Origin: Verrucosispora sp. NA02020
Lineage (GTDB): Bacteria; Actinomycetota; Actinomycetes; Mycobacteriales; Micromonosporaceae
Direction: 5' to 3'
DNA: 64,000 nucleotides
NCBI RefSeq assembly: GCF_013364215.1
Contig: NZ_CP054923.1
Span: 5,952,001-6,016,000, forward strand
Shown: in pieces, positions 40,759-50,782 of the stretch
How the letters are laid out: each line of letters starts with the position of its first letter
How positions within the stretch are numbered: the first letter of the stretch is position 1
Program-made: the position numbers and the translations under genes
The notes under the pieces: model-generated
The model's database searches: none
The model's input: only the letters and a program-made list of their open reading frames with translations
What the model was told of the DNA's origin: nothing

Positions 40759-41600
40759 CCACCACCACCCGACCGGACGCCCCGGTCGCCGCCCCCGCCA
40801 CCCGCCGCCCCGGACCCGGCGGTCTCGCCCTGCGCCAGGGCCGCATGGAGATCCGGCAGTTCCTGCGCAGCCGGGAGTCCGTCGTCTTCACGCTGGGCTT
40901 CCCGATCATCATGGTGCTGATCTTCGCGTCGATCTTCGACGGCGACCTCGGCGAGGGTGTCAGCTACACGCAGTACTTCATCACCGGAATGATCGCCACC
41001 GGCCTGATGACGGTCAGCTTCCAGAACCTCGGCATCTGGATCCCGATCGAGCGGGACCGGGGCGTGCTCAAGCGGTACCGGGGCACGCCGATGCCGAAGT
41101 GGGTCTGGTTCGCCGGCAAGGTGATCATGGTGCTGGTGACCGGCGTGGCGATGACCGCACTGCTGCTCACGGTCTCGGTGCTGCTGTTCGACCTGAACCT
41201 GCCGACCACCGCGACCGCCTGGGTCACCTTCGGCTGGGTCAGCGCGCTGGGCATCACCGCCTGCACCCTCTGCGGCATCGCCATCTCGTCCCTGGCCCGT
41301 ACGGCACGCAGCGGCTCGGCCGTGGTCACCCCGGTCGCCCTGGTGCTCCAGTTCATCTCCGGGGTGTTCTTCGTCTTCACCAACCTGCCGAGCTGGATGC
41401 AGCAGGTGGCGGCCATCTTCCCGCTCAAGTGGATGTGCCAGGGGCTGCGGGCGGTGTTCCTGCCGGAGAGCTTCGGCGCCAACGAACCGGGTGGTTCGTT
41501 CGAGCTGACCCGGGTCGCGCTGGTGCTGGGCGCCTGGTGCGTGATCGGCCTGGTGCTCTGCCTGACCACCTTCCGCTGGACCACCCGCCGCGACGGCTGA
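40755..41600 (+). CDS. ABC-2 type permease
   Basis: 281 residues with six predicted helices in the ABC-2 layout: the first near ESVVFTLGFPIIMVLIFASI, then a large loop and the conserved block with YTQYFITGMIATGLMTVSFQ, ERDRGVLKRYRGTPM and the later FISGVFFVFTNLPSW, IFPLKWMCQGLRAVF. Together with the upstream ATPase it makes an exporter of the DrrAB type. The ATGA overlap indicates coupled translation. It converges on hbd, with two hairpin repeats between. Confidence 0.92.
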   Translation: MTTTTRPDAPVAAPATRRPGPGGLALRQGRMEIRQFLRSRESVVFTLGFPIIMVLIFASIFDGDLGEGVSYTQYFITGMIATGLMTVSFQNLGIWIPIERDRGVLKRYRGTPMPKWVWFAGKVIMVLVTGVAMTALLLTVSVLLFDLNLPTTATAWVTFGWVSALGITACTLCGIAISSLARTARSGSAVVTPVALVLQFISGVFFVFTNLPSWMQQVAAIFPLKWMCQGLRAVFLPESFGANEPGGSFELTRVALVLGAWCVIGLVLCLTTFRWTTRRDG

Positions 41601-41603
41601 GGT

Positions 41604-41657
41604 GCAAGGAAGGGCACCTTGTTAACGCCTGCGGTAGAGCAGGGGTCCCCTGCTAAC
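41604..41657. repeat. Dispersed intergenic hairpin repeat, copy D
   Basis: GCAAGGAAGGGCACC arm, loop TTAACGCCTGCGGTAGA, arm GGGGTCCCCTGCTAAC. It starts 4 bases after the permease stop. Confidence 0.85.
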
Positions 41658-41685
41658 AGCCCGGCAGCCCTCGACGGGCAGCGCC

Positions 41686-41738
41686 GTTAAAAGGGGTCCC
41701 CTGCTATGCACGAGGCGTTAGCAGGGGACCCCTCCTTT
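41686..41738. repeat. Dispersed intergenic hairpin repeat, copy E
   Basis: GTTAAAAGGGGTCCC arm, loop ATGCACGAGGCGTTA, arm GGGGACCCCTCCTTT, in the orientation of copy A. Copies D and E are 28 bases apart, between the convergent permease and hbd genes. Confidence 0.85.
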
Positions 41739-41745
41739 CATCCGG

Positions 41746-42594
41746 TCAGTACGAGTAGAAGCCCTGGCCGGTCTTGCGGCCCAGGTCGCCGGCGGTGGCC
41801 ATGCGCTGGAGCAGTTCCGGCGGGAAGAACTTCTCGTCACCGGTGTCGGTGTAGATGTTGCGGGTGGCGTTGAGCAGCACGTCCACGCCGGTCAGGTCGA
41901 CGGTGGCGAGCGGCCCCATGGCGTGCCCGAAGCCGAGCTTGCAGGCGGTGTCCAGGTCCTCGGCGGAGATCACGCCGGTCTCGACCAGCCGGACCGCCTC
42001 CATCGCCAGTGCGGTGATCAGCCGGGTGGTGACGAAACCGGCGATGTCCCGGTTGACCACCACCACGGTCTTGCCGATCTCCTCGGCGAACGACTTCGCC
42101 GTGTCGAGCGTGGCGTCGCTGGTCTTGTAGCCCCGGATCAGCTCGCAGAGCTTCATCATCGGCACCGGCGAGAAGAAGTGGGTGCCGACGACCGCCTCGG
42201 GCCGTTCGGTGACCGCCGCGATCTGGGTGACCGGGATGGCCGACGTGTTGGTGGCCAGCACCGCGTCGGACTTGCAGATCTTGTCCAGCGCGCGGAACAC
42301 CTCGTGCTTGATCTCCAGCCGCTCGAAGACGGCCTCGACCACGATGTCCGCGTCGGCCGCCGCCTCCAGGTCGGTGGTGGCCGTGATCCGTCCCAGCGCC
42401 GCCTCGGCGTCGTCGGTGGAGATCCGGCCCTTCTCCGCGAACTTCCCCAGCGACGTACGGATGCCGTCCAGACCGCGCCGGGTGGCCGCGTCGTCCAGGT
42501 CCCGCAGCACCACCTGCCAGCCCGCCTGTGCCGCCACCTGTGCGATGCCCGAGCCCATCAGCCCGGCGCCCACGACCGCGAGTCGACCCGCCAT
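41746..42594 (-). CDS. hbd: 3-hydroxybutyryl-CoA dehydrogenase
   Basis: 282 residues, one standard unit. NAD(P) site VVGAGLMGSG (7-16), catalytic His in GTHFFSPVPMMKL, NTSAIP and the C-terminal dimer domain with GFGHAMGPLATVDLTGVD. It oxidises or reduces acetoacetyl-CoA/3-hydroxybutyryl-CoA. GAGGGAG stands 6 nt before the ATG, a TAGGGT box at 42633-42638 and the shared palindrome at 42648-42665, spaced as at icmA. An hbd gene also lies in this neighbourhood in Streptomyces. Confidence 0.95.
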   Translation of the reverse strand: MAGRLAVVGAGLMGSGIAQVAAQAGWQVVLRDLDDAATRRGLDGIRTSLGKFAEKGRISTDDAEAALGRITATTDLEAAADADIVVEAVFERLEIKHEVFRALDKICKSDAVLATNTSAIPVTQIAAVTERPEAVVGTHFFSPVPMMKLCELIRGYKTSDATLDTAKSFAEEIGKTVVVVNRDIAGFVTTRLITALAMEAVRLVETGVISAEDLDTACKLGFGHAMGPLATVDLTGVDVLLNATRNIYTDTGDEKFFPPELLQRMATAGDLGRKTGQGFYSY

Positions 42595-42632
42595 CTGATA
42601 CTCCCTCGCTGCGATTTCGAGTGTCTTCCTGC

Positions 42633-42638
42633 ACCCTA
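42633..42638 (-). promoter_or_regulatory. Candidate -10 box of hbd
   Basis: TAGGGT on the minus strand, 9 bases downstream of the palindrome at 42648-42665. Confidence 0.5.
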
Positions 42639-42647
42639 GTCGGCGAG

Positions 42648-42665
42648 CCTGAACGAAGGCTAAGG
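42648..42665. promoter_or_regulatory. Acyl-CoA regulon palindrome, site 4 (hbd)
   Basis: CCTTAGCCTTCGTTCAGG on the minus strand, differing from site 1 at only two central bases. It ends 4 bases before the murA stop codon. Confidence 0.7.
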
Positions 42666-42669
42666 AGGC

Positions 42670-44112
42670 TCAAATGGTCAGTTCGGGTTCCTCCGGCGCG
42701 GTGGCCCGCTCCACCTCGATGCCGAGCGCCCGCAGGTCGGCCACGAAGTCGGGGTACCCCCGGTCGACGTGGTGCACGTGCGACACCTCGGTCACCCCGT
42801 CGGCGCAGAGCCCGGCGATGATCAGTCCCGCGCCGGCACGGATGTCGGTGGCGCGCACGGGTGCGCCGGAGAGTTGCTCGCGTCCGCGTACGACGGCGTG
42901 ATGGCCGTCGGTCTTGATGTCCGCGCCCAGTCGCATCATCTCGTTGGCGAACATGAACCGGCCGTCGAAGATGTTCTCGGTGATCAGGGACGCGCCCTCG
43001 CTGAGCGCGGCGAGCCCGATCGCCATCGGCAACAGGTCGGTGGCGAAGCCCGGGTAGGGCAGCGTCACCACGTCCACCGCCCGGGGGCGGTCGTCCATGC
43101 GTACCCGGAAGGCGTCCGGCCGCGTCTCCACCAGGCCGCCGGCCGCGACGACCTTGTCCAGCGCGACCTCCAGGAAGCCGGGGTCGAGACCGGTCACGGT
43201 CACGTCGCCACAGGTCATCGCCGCGCCGAAGGCCCAGGTCCCGGCGACGATCCGGTCGCCCACCGTGGCGTGCCGGACCGGTTGCAACCGGGGTACGCCG
43301 ACGATGGTGATCGTGGAGGTCCCCTCCCCCTCGATCACCGCGCCCATCCGCTGGAGCATGGTGCAGATGTCCACGATCTCCGGCTCGCGGGCGGCGTTCT
43401 CGATCACGGTGGTGCCCTCGGCCAGCACCGCGGCCATGACCAGGTTCTCGGTCGCGCCGACGCTCGGGAAGTCCAGCGTGATCTCCGCGCCCCGCAGGCC
43501 GTCCGGCGCGGCGGCGATCACGAAGCCGTGTTCGCCGGAGATGTCGGCGCCCATCCGGGTCAGCCCGGAGATGTGCATGTCCAGACCGCGCGAACCGATC
43601 GCGTCGCCGCCCGGGTGGGCCACCCGGACGTAGCCGCGCCGGGCCAGCAGCGGCCCGAGTACGCAGATCGAGGCCCGCAGCCGGCGGACGAGGTCGTAGT
43701 CGGCCTCGACGCCGGGCTGTTCCGGCACGTCGATGGTGACCGAGCGGGACCGGGCCACCCCGCCGACGGCGACCATCGGGTCCACCGGCTCGTCGGCGTC
43801 GAAGCGCACGCCGCAGCCGAGTCGGCGCAGCACCTCGCCCATGATGGCGATGTCGGTGATCCGGGGCACGTTGGTGATCACCGTCCGGCCCGGCGCCAGG
43901 AGCGCGGCGGCCATCAGCTTCAACGCGGAGTTCTTCGCCCCCACCACGTGCACGGTGCCGGCGAGCCGGGCTCCGCCGCGTACCCGGATGACGTCGACGT
44001 CGGCGACCGCCGCGTCACCCGCGTCACCCGGGCCGACCCCGCTGGACCAGCCCGTACCGGCTGTCGGCCGGGTCGGGATCGTCAGGTCCGGTATCCGTAG
44101 GCTGTGCGTCAT
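42670..44112 (-). CDS. murA: UDP-N-acetylglucosamine 1-carboxyvinyltransferase (MurA), Asp variant
   Basis: 480 residues from the ATG at 44112. MurA adds enolpyruvate to UDP-GlcNAc, the first committed step of peptidoglycan synthesis. GAKNSALK (Lys60), [16 protein letters not shown] and the product-site motifs are present. The catalytic loop reads [10 protein letters not shown]: Asp170 stands where most enzymes have the Cys that fosfomycin alkylates. The same Cys-to-Asp change makes Mycobacterium tuberculosis MurA resistant. The first 38 residues are an extra Pro/Thr-rich arm. GAGG lies about 10-12 bases before the ATG, inside the divergent adenosyltransferase gene, whose ATG overlaps this start. 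Confidence 0.95.
   Translation of the reverse strand: MTHSLRIPDLTIPTRPTAGTGWSSGVGPGDAGDAAVADVDVIRVRGGARLAGTVHVVGAKNSALKLMAAALLAPGRTVITNVPRITDIAIMGEVLRRLGCGVRFDADEPVDPMVAVGGVARSRSVTIDVPEQPGVEADYDLVRRLRASICVLGPLLARRGYVRVAHPGGDAIGSRGLDMHISGLTRMGADISGEHGFVIAAAPDGLRGAEITLDFPSVGATENLVMAAVLAEGTTVIENAAREPEIVDICTMLQRMGAVIEGEGTSTITIVGVPRLQPVRHATVGDRIVAGTWAFGAAMTCGDVTVTGLDPGFLEVALDKVVAAGGLVETRPDAFRVRMDDRPRAVDVVTLPYPGFATDLLPMAIGLAALSEGASLITENIFDGRFMFANEMMRLGADIKTDGHHAVVRGREQLSGAPVRATDIRAGAGLIIAGLCADGVTEVSHVHHVDRGYPDFVADLRALGIEVERATAPEEPELTI
44098..44103 (+). promoter_or_regulatory. -10 box of leaderless adenosyltransferase gene
   Basis: TAGGCT, 7 bases before the ATG at 44111 and inside the 5' end of murA. 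No Shine-Dalgarno sequence on the plus strand. Confidence 0.6.
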
Positions 44113-44683
44113 GGCCGTCCACCTCACGCGCATCTACACCAAGGCCGGCGACGCCGGCATGACCAGGCTGAGCAACAACGAGCAGGTGCCGAAGAACGAT
44201 CCACGGATCGCCGCGTACGCCGACGTGGACGAGTGCAACGCCACCATCGGCATGGCGCTCGCCCTGGGCGGGCTCGACGACGGGTTGCGAGCGGTGCTGG
44301 GGCCGATCCAGAACGACATGTTCGACGTGGGGGCGGATCTGTCCACCCCGGTCGAACCGGACCCGAAGTACCCGCCCCTGCGGGTGACCGAGGAGTACGT
44401 CGAGCGCCTTGAGGGCTGGTGCGACGAGTACAACGGGCGCCTGAGCAAGCTCGACTCCTTCATCCTCCCCGGCGGTACCGCGGGTGCGGCACTGCTGCAC
44501 GCGGCGCGGACCGTCGCCCGGCGCGCCGAGCGGTCGGCATGGGCCCTCGTCGCACACGACCCCGACCGGACCAGCCATCTCCCGGCAAAGTATCTCAACC
44601 GGTTGTCGGATCTACTCTTTATTCTGGCAAGAACGGCAAATCCGGACGGAGACGTGCTATGGGTTCCGGGCGGAGGTCGTTGA
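44111..44683 (+). CDS. pduO: PduO-type cob(I)alamin adenosyltransferase
   Basis: 190 residues. ATP-binding N-terminus with [15 protein letters not shown], then [15 protein letters not shown] and the four-helix bundle with [25 protein letters not shown] and [13 protein letters not shown], all PduO signatures. It transfers the adenosyl group of ATP to reduced B12 and hands adenosylcobalamin to mutases such as icmA or methylmalonyl-CoA mutase. Its ATG overlaps that of murA on the other strand by two bases. The downstream VOC gene overlaps its end by 25 bases. Confidence 0.94.
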   Translation: MAVHLTRIYTKAGDAGMTRLSNNEQVPKNDPRIAAYADVDECNATIGMALALGGLDDGLRAVLGPIQNDMFDVGADLSTPVEPDPKYPPLRVTEEYVERLEGWCDEYNGRLSKLDSFILPGGTAGAALLHAARTVARRAERSAWALVAHDPDRTSHLPAKYLNRLSDLLFILARTANPDGDVLWVPGGGR

Positions 44684-45078
44684 CGCTCGGAGCACTGCAC
44701 CACGTGGAGGTCTGGGTACCCGACCTGGGCGTCTCGATGCGCAGTTGGGGCTGGCTCCTCGGCCAGTTGGGCTGGACCCCTTTCCAGGAGTGGCCGGCCG
44801 GTCGGTCCTGGCGGCTCGGCCCGACGTACCTCGTCCTGGAGGAGTCCCCCGCGCTCTCCGGGCGGCGTCATGACCGTCTCGCGCCCGGCCTGAACCACCT
44901 GGCCTTCCACGCCGGCCCGCCGGCCGCCGTGGACCGCCTGGTCGAGGAGGCTCCCGGGTACGGCTGGACGCTGCTGTTCCCGGACCGCCACCCGCACGCC
45001 GGTGGCCCCGACACGTACGCCGCCTACCTGACCGACGGGCAGGGGTACGAGGTGGAGTTGGTCGCCGCCACCTCGTGA
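44659..45078 (+). CDS. VOC-family (glyoxalase-like) protein
   Basis: 139 residues from the ATG at 44659 with GGAG 8 nt upstream; a TTG at 44680 with GGAGG 3 nt before it is a weaker choice. One glyoxalase fold: first unit LHHVEVWVPDLG, second LNHLAFHAG, ending YEVELVAA. The His and Glu positions fit a metal site (LHHVEV, NHLAF, YEVEL). Members range from dioxygenases to resistance proteins; substrate unknown. Overlap with the adenosyltransferase gene suggests co-translation. It converges on the GDSL hydrolase gene. Confidence 0.85.
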   Translation: MGSGRRSLTLGALHHVEVWVPDLGVSMRSWGWLLGQLGWTPFQEWPAGRSWRLGPTYLVLEESPALSGRRHDRLAPGLNHLAFHAGPPAAVDRLVEEAPGYGWTLLFPDRHPHAGGPDTYAAYLTDGQGYEVELVAATS

Positions 45079-45109
45079 CCCCCGCCCGGCCGGCCGGGAC
45101 GAGCCTCGC

Positions 45110-45916
45110 TCAGCCGGCCACGGCGCGGAAGACCGGGTAGTACCCGCCGGACTGGCCGGCCGCCGTCGGGTGGTAGGAGACGCCGATGTTGGCGAAGTTC
45201 AGCGCGTGCAGCCACTTCTCGCCGTAGCTGCAGAGCTGGTGGCCGACGAACTGGGAGCGGACGTCGGCGAACGCGAAGCCGGCGGCCAGGGCGGCGGTGC
45301 GGATGATGTCGTTCACCAGGTTGATGCCCTCGTTGATCTTCGTGCGGGAGGTCGCGCTGAGTCCCGCGCAGATCGTGCCGAGCTGATAGAAGACCGGGTA
45401 GCCGGTGACCACCACCCGGGCCGACGGCGCCCGACTCCTGATCCCGTCGTAGACGGCGCGGAGCAGCCTCGGCAGGTCGGCTCGGGCCTTGGCCTGTGCC
45501 GCGTCGACCGCGGCGACGCATTCCGTGGTGCCCTGGAGCACGCAGGTGCTCATGATGGTGCCGAAGCCGACGTCGTTGCCGCCGACGGTGACGCTGACCA
45601 GCGTGGTCCGACTGGCCAGGGCCGAGAGCTGGGTGTTGACCACGCTGGTGGTGGTGGCGCCCGAGCAGGCGACCGAGCGGTACGACGCCGGGCCGACACG
45701 GGTCGCGTAGAGCGCCGGATAGGCGGCGGTGCTGCGTTGGCAGGAGCCGCTCTCGGAGGTGTAGCTGCCGGCGCCCACTCCGGAGGCGTACGAGTCGCCG
45801 AGGGCCACGTAGTGGTCGCTCGGTGCCGCCTGGGCGGGGGCGGCGGTCAGGCTGAGGGTGGTGGCGAGGGCGACGACCATGCTTGTGGCAAGCGTCGCCA
45901 GACGAGTTCTCCGCAC
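45110..45916 (-). CDS. Secreted SGNH/GDSL hydrolase (lipase/esterase)
   Basis: 268 residues from a GTG with GGAG 7 nt upstream. Signal peptide to about residue 30 (PAQA-APS). Block I ALGDSYASG (Ser42), block III VGGNDVG and block V SYHPTAAG with the His. Six Cys outside the cell suggest three disulfides, as in the Streptomyces extracellular lipases of this family. It should cleave esters outside the cell. An AT-rich inverted repeat at 45953-45972 lies 40 bases upstream and is probably part of its control region. Confidence 0.92.
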   Translation of the reverse strand: MRRTRLATLATSMVVALATTLSLTAAPAQAAPSDHYVALGDSYASGVGAGSYTSESGSCQRSTAAYPALYATRVGPASYRSVACSGATTTSVVNTQLSALASRTTLVSVTVGGNDVGFGTIMSTCVLQGTTECVAAVDAAQAKARADLPRLLRAVYDGIRSRAPSARVVVTGYPVFYQLGTICAGLSATSRTKINEGINLVNDIIRTAALAAGFAFADVRSQFVGHQLCSYGEKWLHALNFANIGVSYHPTAAGQSGGYYPVFRAVAG

Positions 45917-45952
45917 GTCGTTACTCCGGGGTAGCAGGGGGACGTTCGGAGA

Positions 45953-45972
45953 TTGATATCACTAGATATCGA
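45953..45972. promoter_or_regulatory. AT-rich inverted repeat before the GDSL hydrolase
   Basis: TTGATATC and GATATCGA around ACTA: seven of eight bases pair. Such AT-rich symmetry is rare in this genome. It lies where the promoter of the hydrolase gene should be and could bind a repressor or activator. Confidence 0.5.
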
Positions 45973-46163
45973 TGAAGGGAAGATCTCTAGGCGATTCCAC
46001 CGGACACCCGGGCGAGATCTGGCACGGATGTGCCACCACCGCACGGGCACGGTGGTGGCGCTGAGGTCGGTTACCGGGACCGGTCAGACGGGCGGGAGTG
46101 GCACACCGGGACACGGCCGGACACGGCACACACCCGGTGCGTGCCGTTGAGACACGAGATCGA

Positions 46164-46622
46164 TCAGGCGGCGGGCCAGTCCTGCGACGAGGCCAGACGC
46201 GGCGAGGCCGCCCCCGGAGGGGCGGCCTCGAGCCAGGAGAGGAATCCGGTGACGGTGGATCGCGCCATGGCGATCTCGACCGGAGCATGTCCGCTGCTAC
46301 ACCGGAGGATGATCCAGTCCGAGGGCATGGACATTCGCTCCTGCCCCTCGGGCAGGCGCCGTCGATCCACGGTCAGCCCCTCGCGGCACAGCACCCGCTT
46401 GGGCCGCACCGCGAAACTGACCAGGCGGTACCAGCGGAGCTCGTCACCGGCGAAGCGACCGAAGCCGGGCGCCCAACCACGGCCGTCGAGCATGGTGGAG
46501 GTCCGCACGCTGAGCCGGATGATCCCTCCGCTACGGGTCACCAGCGCCCGCCGGGCGAAGAGGACCAGGATCGCGCCGAGGATCACGGCGACGCCGATTC
46601 CGACCCCTTCGACGATCTCCAT
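46164..46622 (-). CDS. DUF2550 membrane protein
   Basis: 152 residues. One N-terminal membrane helix (about 5-25, VGIGVAVILGAILVLFARRAL) and a cytoplasmic beta-rich domain with RGWAPGFGRFAGDELRWYRL and WIILRCSSGHAPVEIAMA, the DUF2550 pattern. The gene follows atpC by 12 bases, a linkage conserved in actinobacteria. Function unknown. It ends the atpC transcript as far as I can see. Confidence 0.9.
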   Translation of the reverse strand: MEIVEGVGIGVAVILGAILVLFARRALVTRSGGIIRLSVRTSTMLDGRGWAPGFGRFAGDELRWYRLVSFAVRPKRVLCREGLTVDRRRLPEGQERMSMPSDWIILRCSSGHAPVEIAMARSTVTGFLSWLEAAPPGAASPRLASSQDWPAA

Positions 46623-46634
46623 CGGCGGGTCGGC

Positions 46635-46919
46635 TCAGTTGCCCTGAGCGGCGGAGGCCCGGGTCGCGGTCTCGGCCAGCACAGTCACGCCCCGCTCGTT
46701 CACCGAGAGGAAGCCGCCGGCCACCTCGTAGACGACCTGCTCGCCGCCGGGCAGCTTGATGCGGACCTGGCCGGAGTCGGCGAGCTGGCCGAGCAGGGGC
46801 GCGTGCCCCGGCAGCACACCCAGCTCACCCTCGGTCGTACGGGCCATGACCATCTCGGCCTCGCCCGACCAGACCTTCTCCTCGACGGCCACGAGCTGGA
46901 CGTTAAGGTGTTGTGCCAC
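46635..46919 (-). CDS. atpC: ATP synthase epsilon subunit
   Basis: 94 residues, so only the N-terminal beta barrel and little or none of the C-terminal helical pair; short epsilon subunits are known in actinobacteria. Conserved GELGVLPGHAPLLGQL and VYEVAGGFLSV. It joins gamma to the c-ring in the F1F0 stalk. GGAG stands 5 nt before the GTG start. Unlike the usual atpAGDC order, an LCP gene and a terminator separate it from atpD, and a TAGACT box lies 34 bases upstream, so it may be transcribed on its own with the DUF2550 gene. Confidence 0.95.
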   Translation of the reverse strand: MAQHLNVQLVAVEEKVWSGEAEMVMARTTEGELGVLPGHAPLLGQLADSGQVRIKLPGGEQVVYEVAGGFLSVNERGVTVLAETATRASAAQGN

Positions 46920-46952
46920 GCTGTCTCCTTGCTGAGGCGGCGGATTGGGGAA

Positions 46953-46958
46953 AGTCTA
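46953..46958 (-). promoter_or_regulatory. Candidate -10 box of atpC
   Basis: TAGACT on the minus strand between the LCP gene and atpC, a strong actinobacterial -10. TGAAGC 18 bases further upstream is a possible -35. Confidence 0.5.
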
Positions 46959-47008
46959 GTCGCGGCCCTGACCTGTGCTTCATGCGGGTGCCGGGAGCCA
47001 CGCCGCGA

Positions 47009-48157
47009 TCAGCCCTTGTTGACGAACTTGGGATGTTCGAGCAGGAACGGGTCCAGGAGTTCCCGCTCCAACGCGACGAAGAAGTCGTCCACCTCGGGCT
47101 CGAACCGCTCGCCGAGGTAGTTGCCGTTCTGCAGGATCCCGCCACCCGGCAGCTTGATCATCTGAATGTTGCCGGGCCGGATGTCCTTGAGCGCGAGGCC
47201 GAAGTCGATCACGCTGTGCCCCCGGCCGCTGAAGATCAACGACTCACCGGCCGCCCGCAGCACCCGGTCCAGCTTCACCGGGTTGGTCACCACGTCGGCG
47301 CTGAGCGCCTGACCCGCCATCGCCTTGACGAACTGCTGCTGGTGCCGCTGCCGGCCGTAGTCGCCGTCCGGCACACCGTTCTCCGGGTAGCGCTGGCGGA
47401 CGTAGTCCAGCGCCTGCCACCCCTGCAGGTGCTGCTTGCCCTTCGGATAGATCGCCTGCGGCCCGATGTAGCCCCCACCGCCGGGCCGGCCCTCACGGTG
47501 CTTGCCGTCCGGCTGGCGGTGCCGGGAACGGACCTCCCGCTCGATGTTCATCGTGACGCCGCCCATCGCGTCGACGATCTTCTGGAAGCCGGAGAAGTTG
47601 ATGATCGCACCGGCGTCGAACCGCTCGATGCCGGTGACCTTCTGCGCGGTGAGGGCGAGCAGCTCGAAGCCGCGCGCGGCGTCCGGCTTCCCATCGGGCA
47701 CCCGGCTGCCGAAGGACATCGCCGCGTTCAGCTTGGTGGTGCTGCCGTTGAAGTTCGCCTTGGGGAACGCGGGGATCTCGACGTAGAGGTCCCGGGGCAG
47801 CGAGAAGAGGTACGCCCGGTCCATCTCCTTCGGCACGTGCAGGATCATGATGGCGTCGCTCAGCGGCGGCCGGTCGTCCCGGACCGGGTCGATGCCGACC
47901 AGCAGGATGTTGAGCGGGCCCTCGATGTCGCTCTTGGCCTCGCCCGCCGCCTGGTCACCGAAGAGGTCGGCCTTGCCGATCGCTCCCTCGTAACGGGCCA
48001 TCAGCGCCTCGGCCCCCACCAGCGACGTGCCGCTGACCATCATCAGCACCACACCGAAGATGGTGCAGAGCTTCGCCCACAGCGGTACGCCCCGCCAGAT
48101 CGACGTCTTCTTGCCACCACGCGTGCCGCGCGTACCGCCCCTGCCGGCCTTGCCCAC
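47009..48157 (-). CDS. LCP (LytR-CpsA-Psr) family wall-polymer ligase
   Basis: 382 residues from the GTG at 48157 (GGAG 7 nt upstream). Lys/Arg/Gly-rich cytoplasmic arm, one membrane helix (about 28-48) and an extracytoplasmic LCP domain with NILLVGIDPVRDD, SLPRDLYVEIP and TTKLNAAMSFG, then RQRYPENGVPDGDYGRQRHQ. LCP proteins attach teichoic acid, arabinogalactan or capsule to peptidoglycan from lipid carriers; the Arg and Asp residues that bind the pyrophosphate are present. Its place between atpD and atpC is unusual; a terminator after atpD implies a separate promoter. Confidence 0.9.
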   Translation of the reverse strand: MGKAGRGGTRGTRGGKKTSIWRGVPLWAKLCTIFGVVLMMVSGTSLVGAEALMARYEGAIGKADLFGDQAAGEAKSDIEGPLNILLVGIDPVRDDRPPLSDAIMILHVPKEMDRAYLFSLPRDLYVEIPAFPKANFNGSTTKLNAAMSFGSRVPDGKPDAARGFELLALTAQKVTGIERFDAGAIINFSGFQKIVDAMGGVTMNIEREVRSRHRQPDGKHREGRPGGGGYIGPQAIYPKGKQHLQGWQALDYVRQRYPENGVPDGDYGRQRHQQQFVKAMAGQALSADVVTNPVKLDRVLRAAGESLIFSGRGHSVIDFGLALKDIRPGNIQMIKLPGGGILQNGNYLGERFEPEVDDFFVALERELLDPFLLEHPKFVNKG

Positions 48158-48330
48158 AAGCTTCTCCGTTCGTCGCGTCCCCGGGAGGTGTACGGGTCCG
48201 CGTAGCCGAAAGGTTTAAGTCGTTCGCCGCTCATCCGCGCCTGAGCTGCACTAGACGGTATCTCGGGCACGGCGTGATCGCCGAGCACGGGAAACCGGGC
48301 AGCCAGGATCGTACGTCCCGTAGATGAACG

Positions 48331-48364
48331 AAAGGCCGTCCCGGCGTGAACCGGGACGGCCTTT
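48331..48364 (-). terminator. Terminator after atpD
   Basis: A perfect 14-bp stem (48331-48344 with 48351-48364), a 6-base loop and a short T tract on the minus strand, 20 bases past the atpD stop. This is the cleanest terminator in the window. Confidence 0.88.
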
Positions 48365-48383
48365 CTTCGTTCGAACCGAAGGG

Positions 48384-50773
<2,390 letters not shown>

Positions 50774-50782
50774 GGCCCGGCC

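Noticed and set aside
48027..48330. A short frame before the LCP gene (MSGERLKPFGYADPYT) as an N-terminal extension or small gene
   Set aside because: It is out of frame with the LCP gene, and no ribosome binding site or conserved motif supports it.
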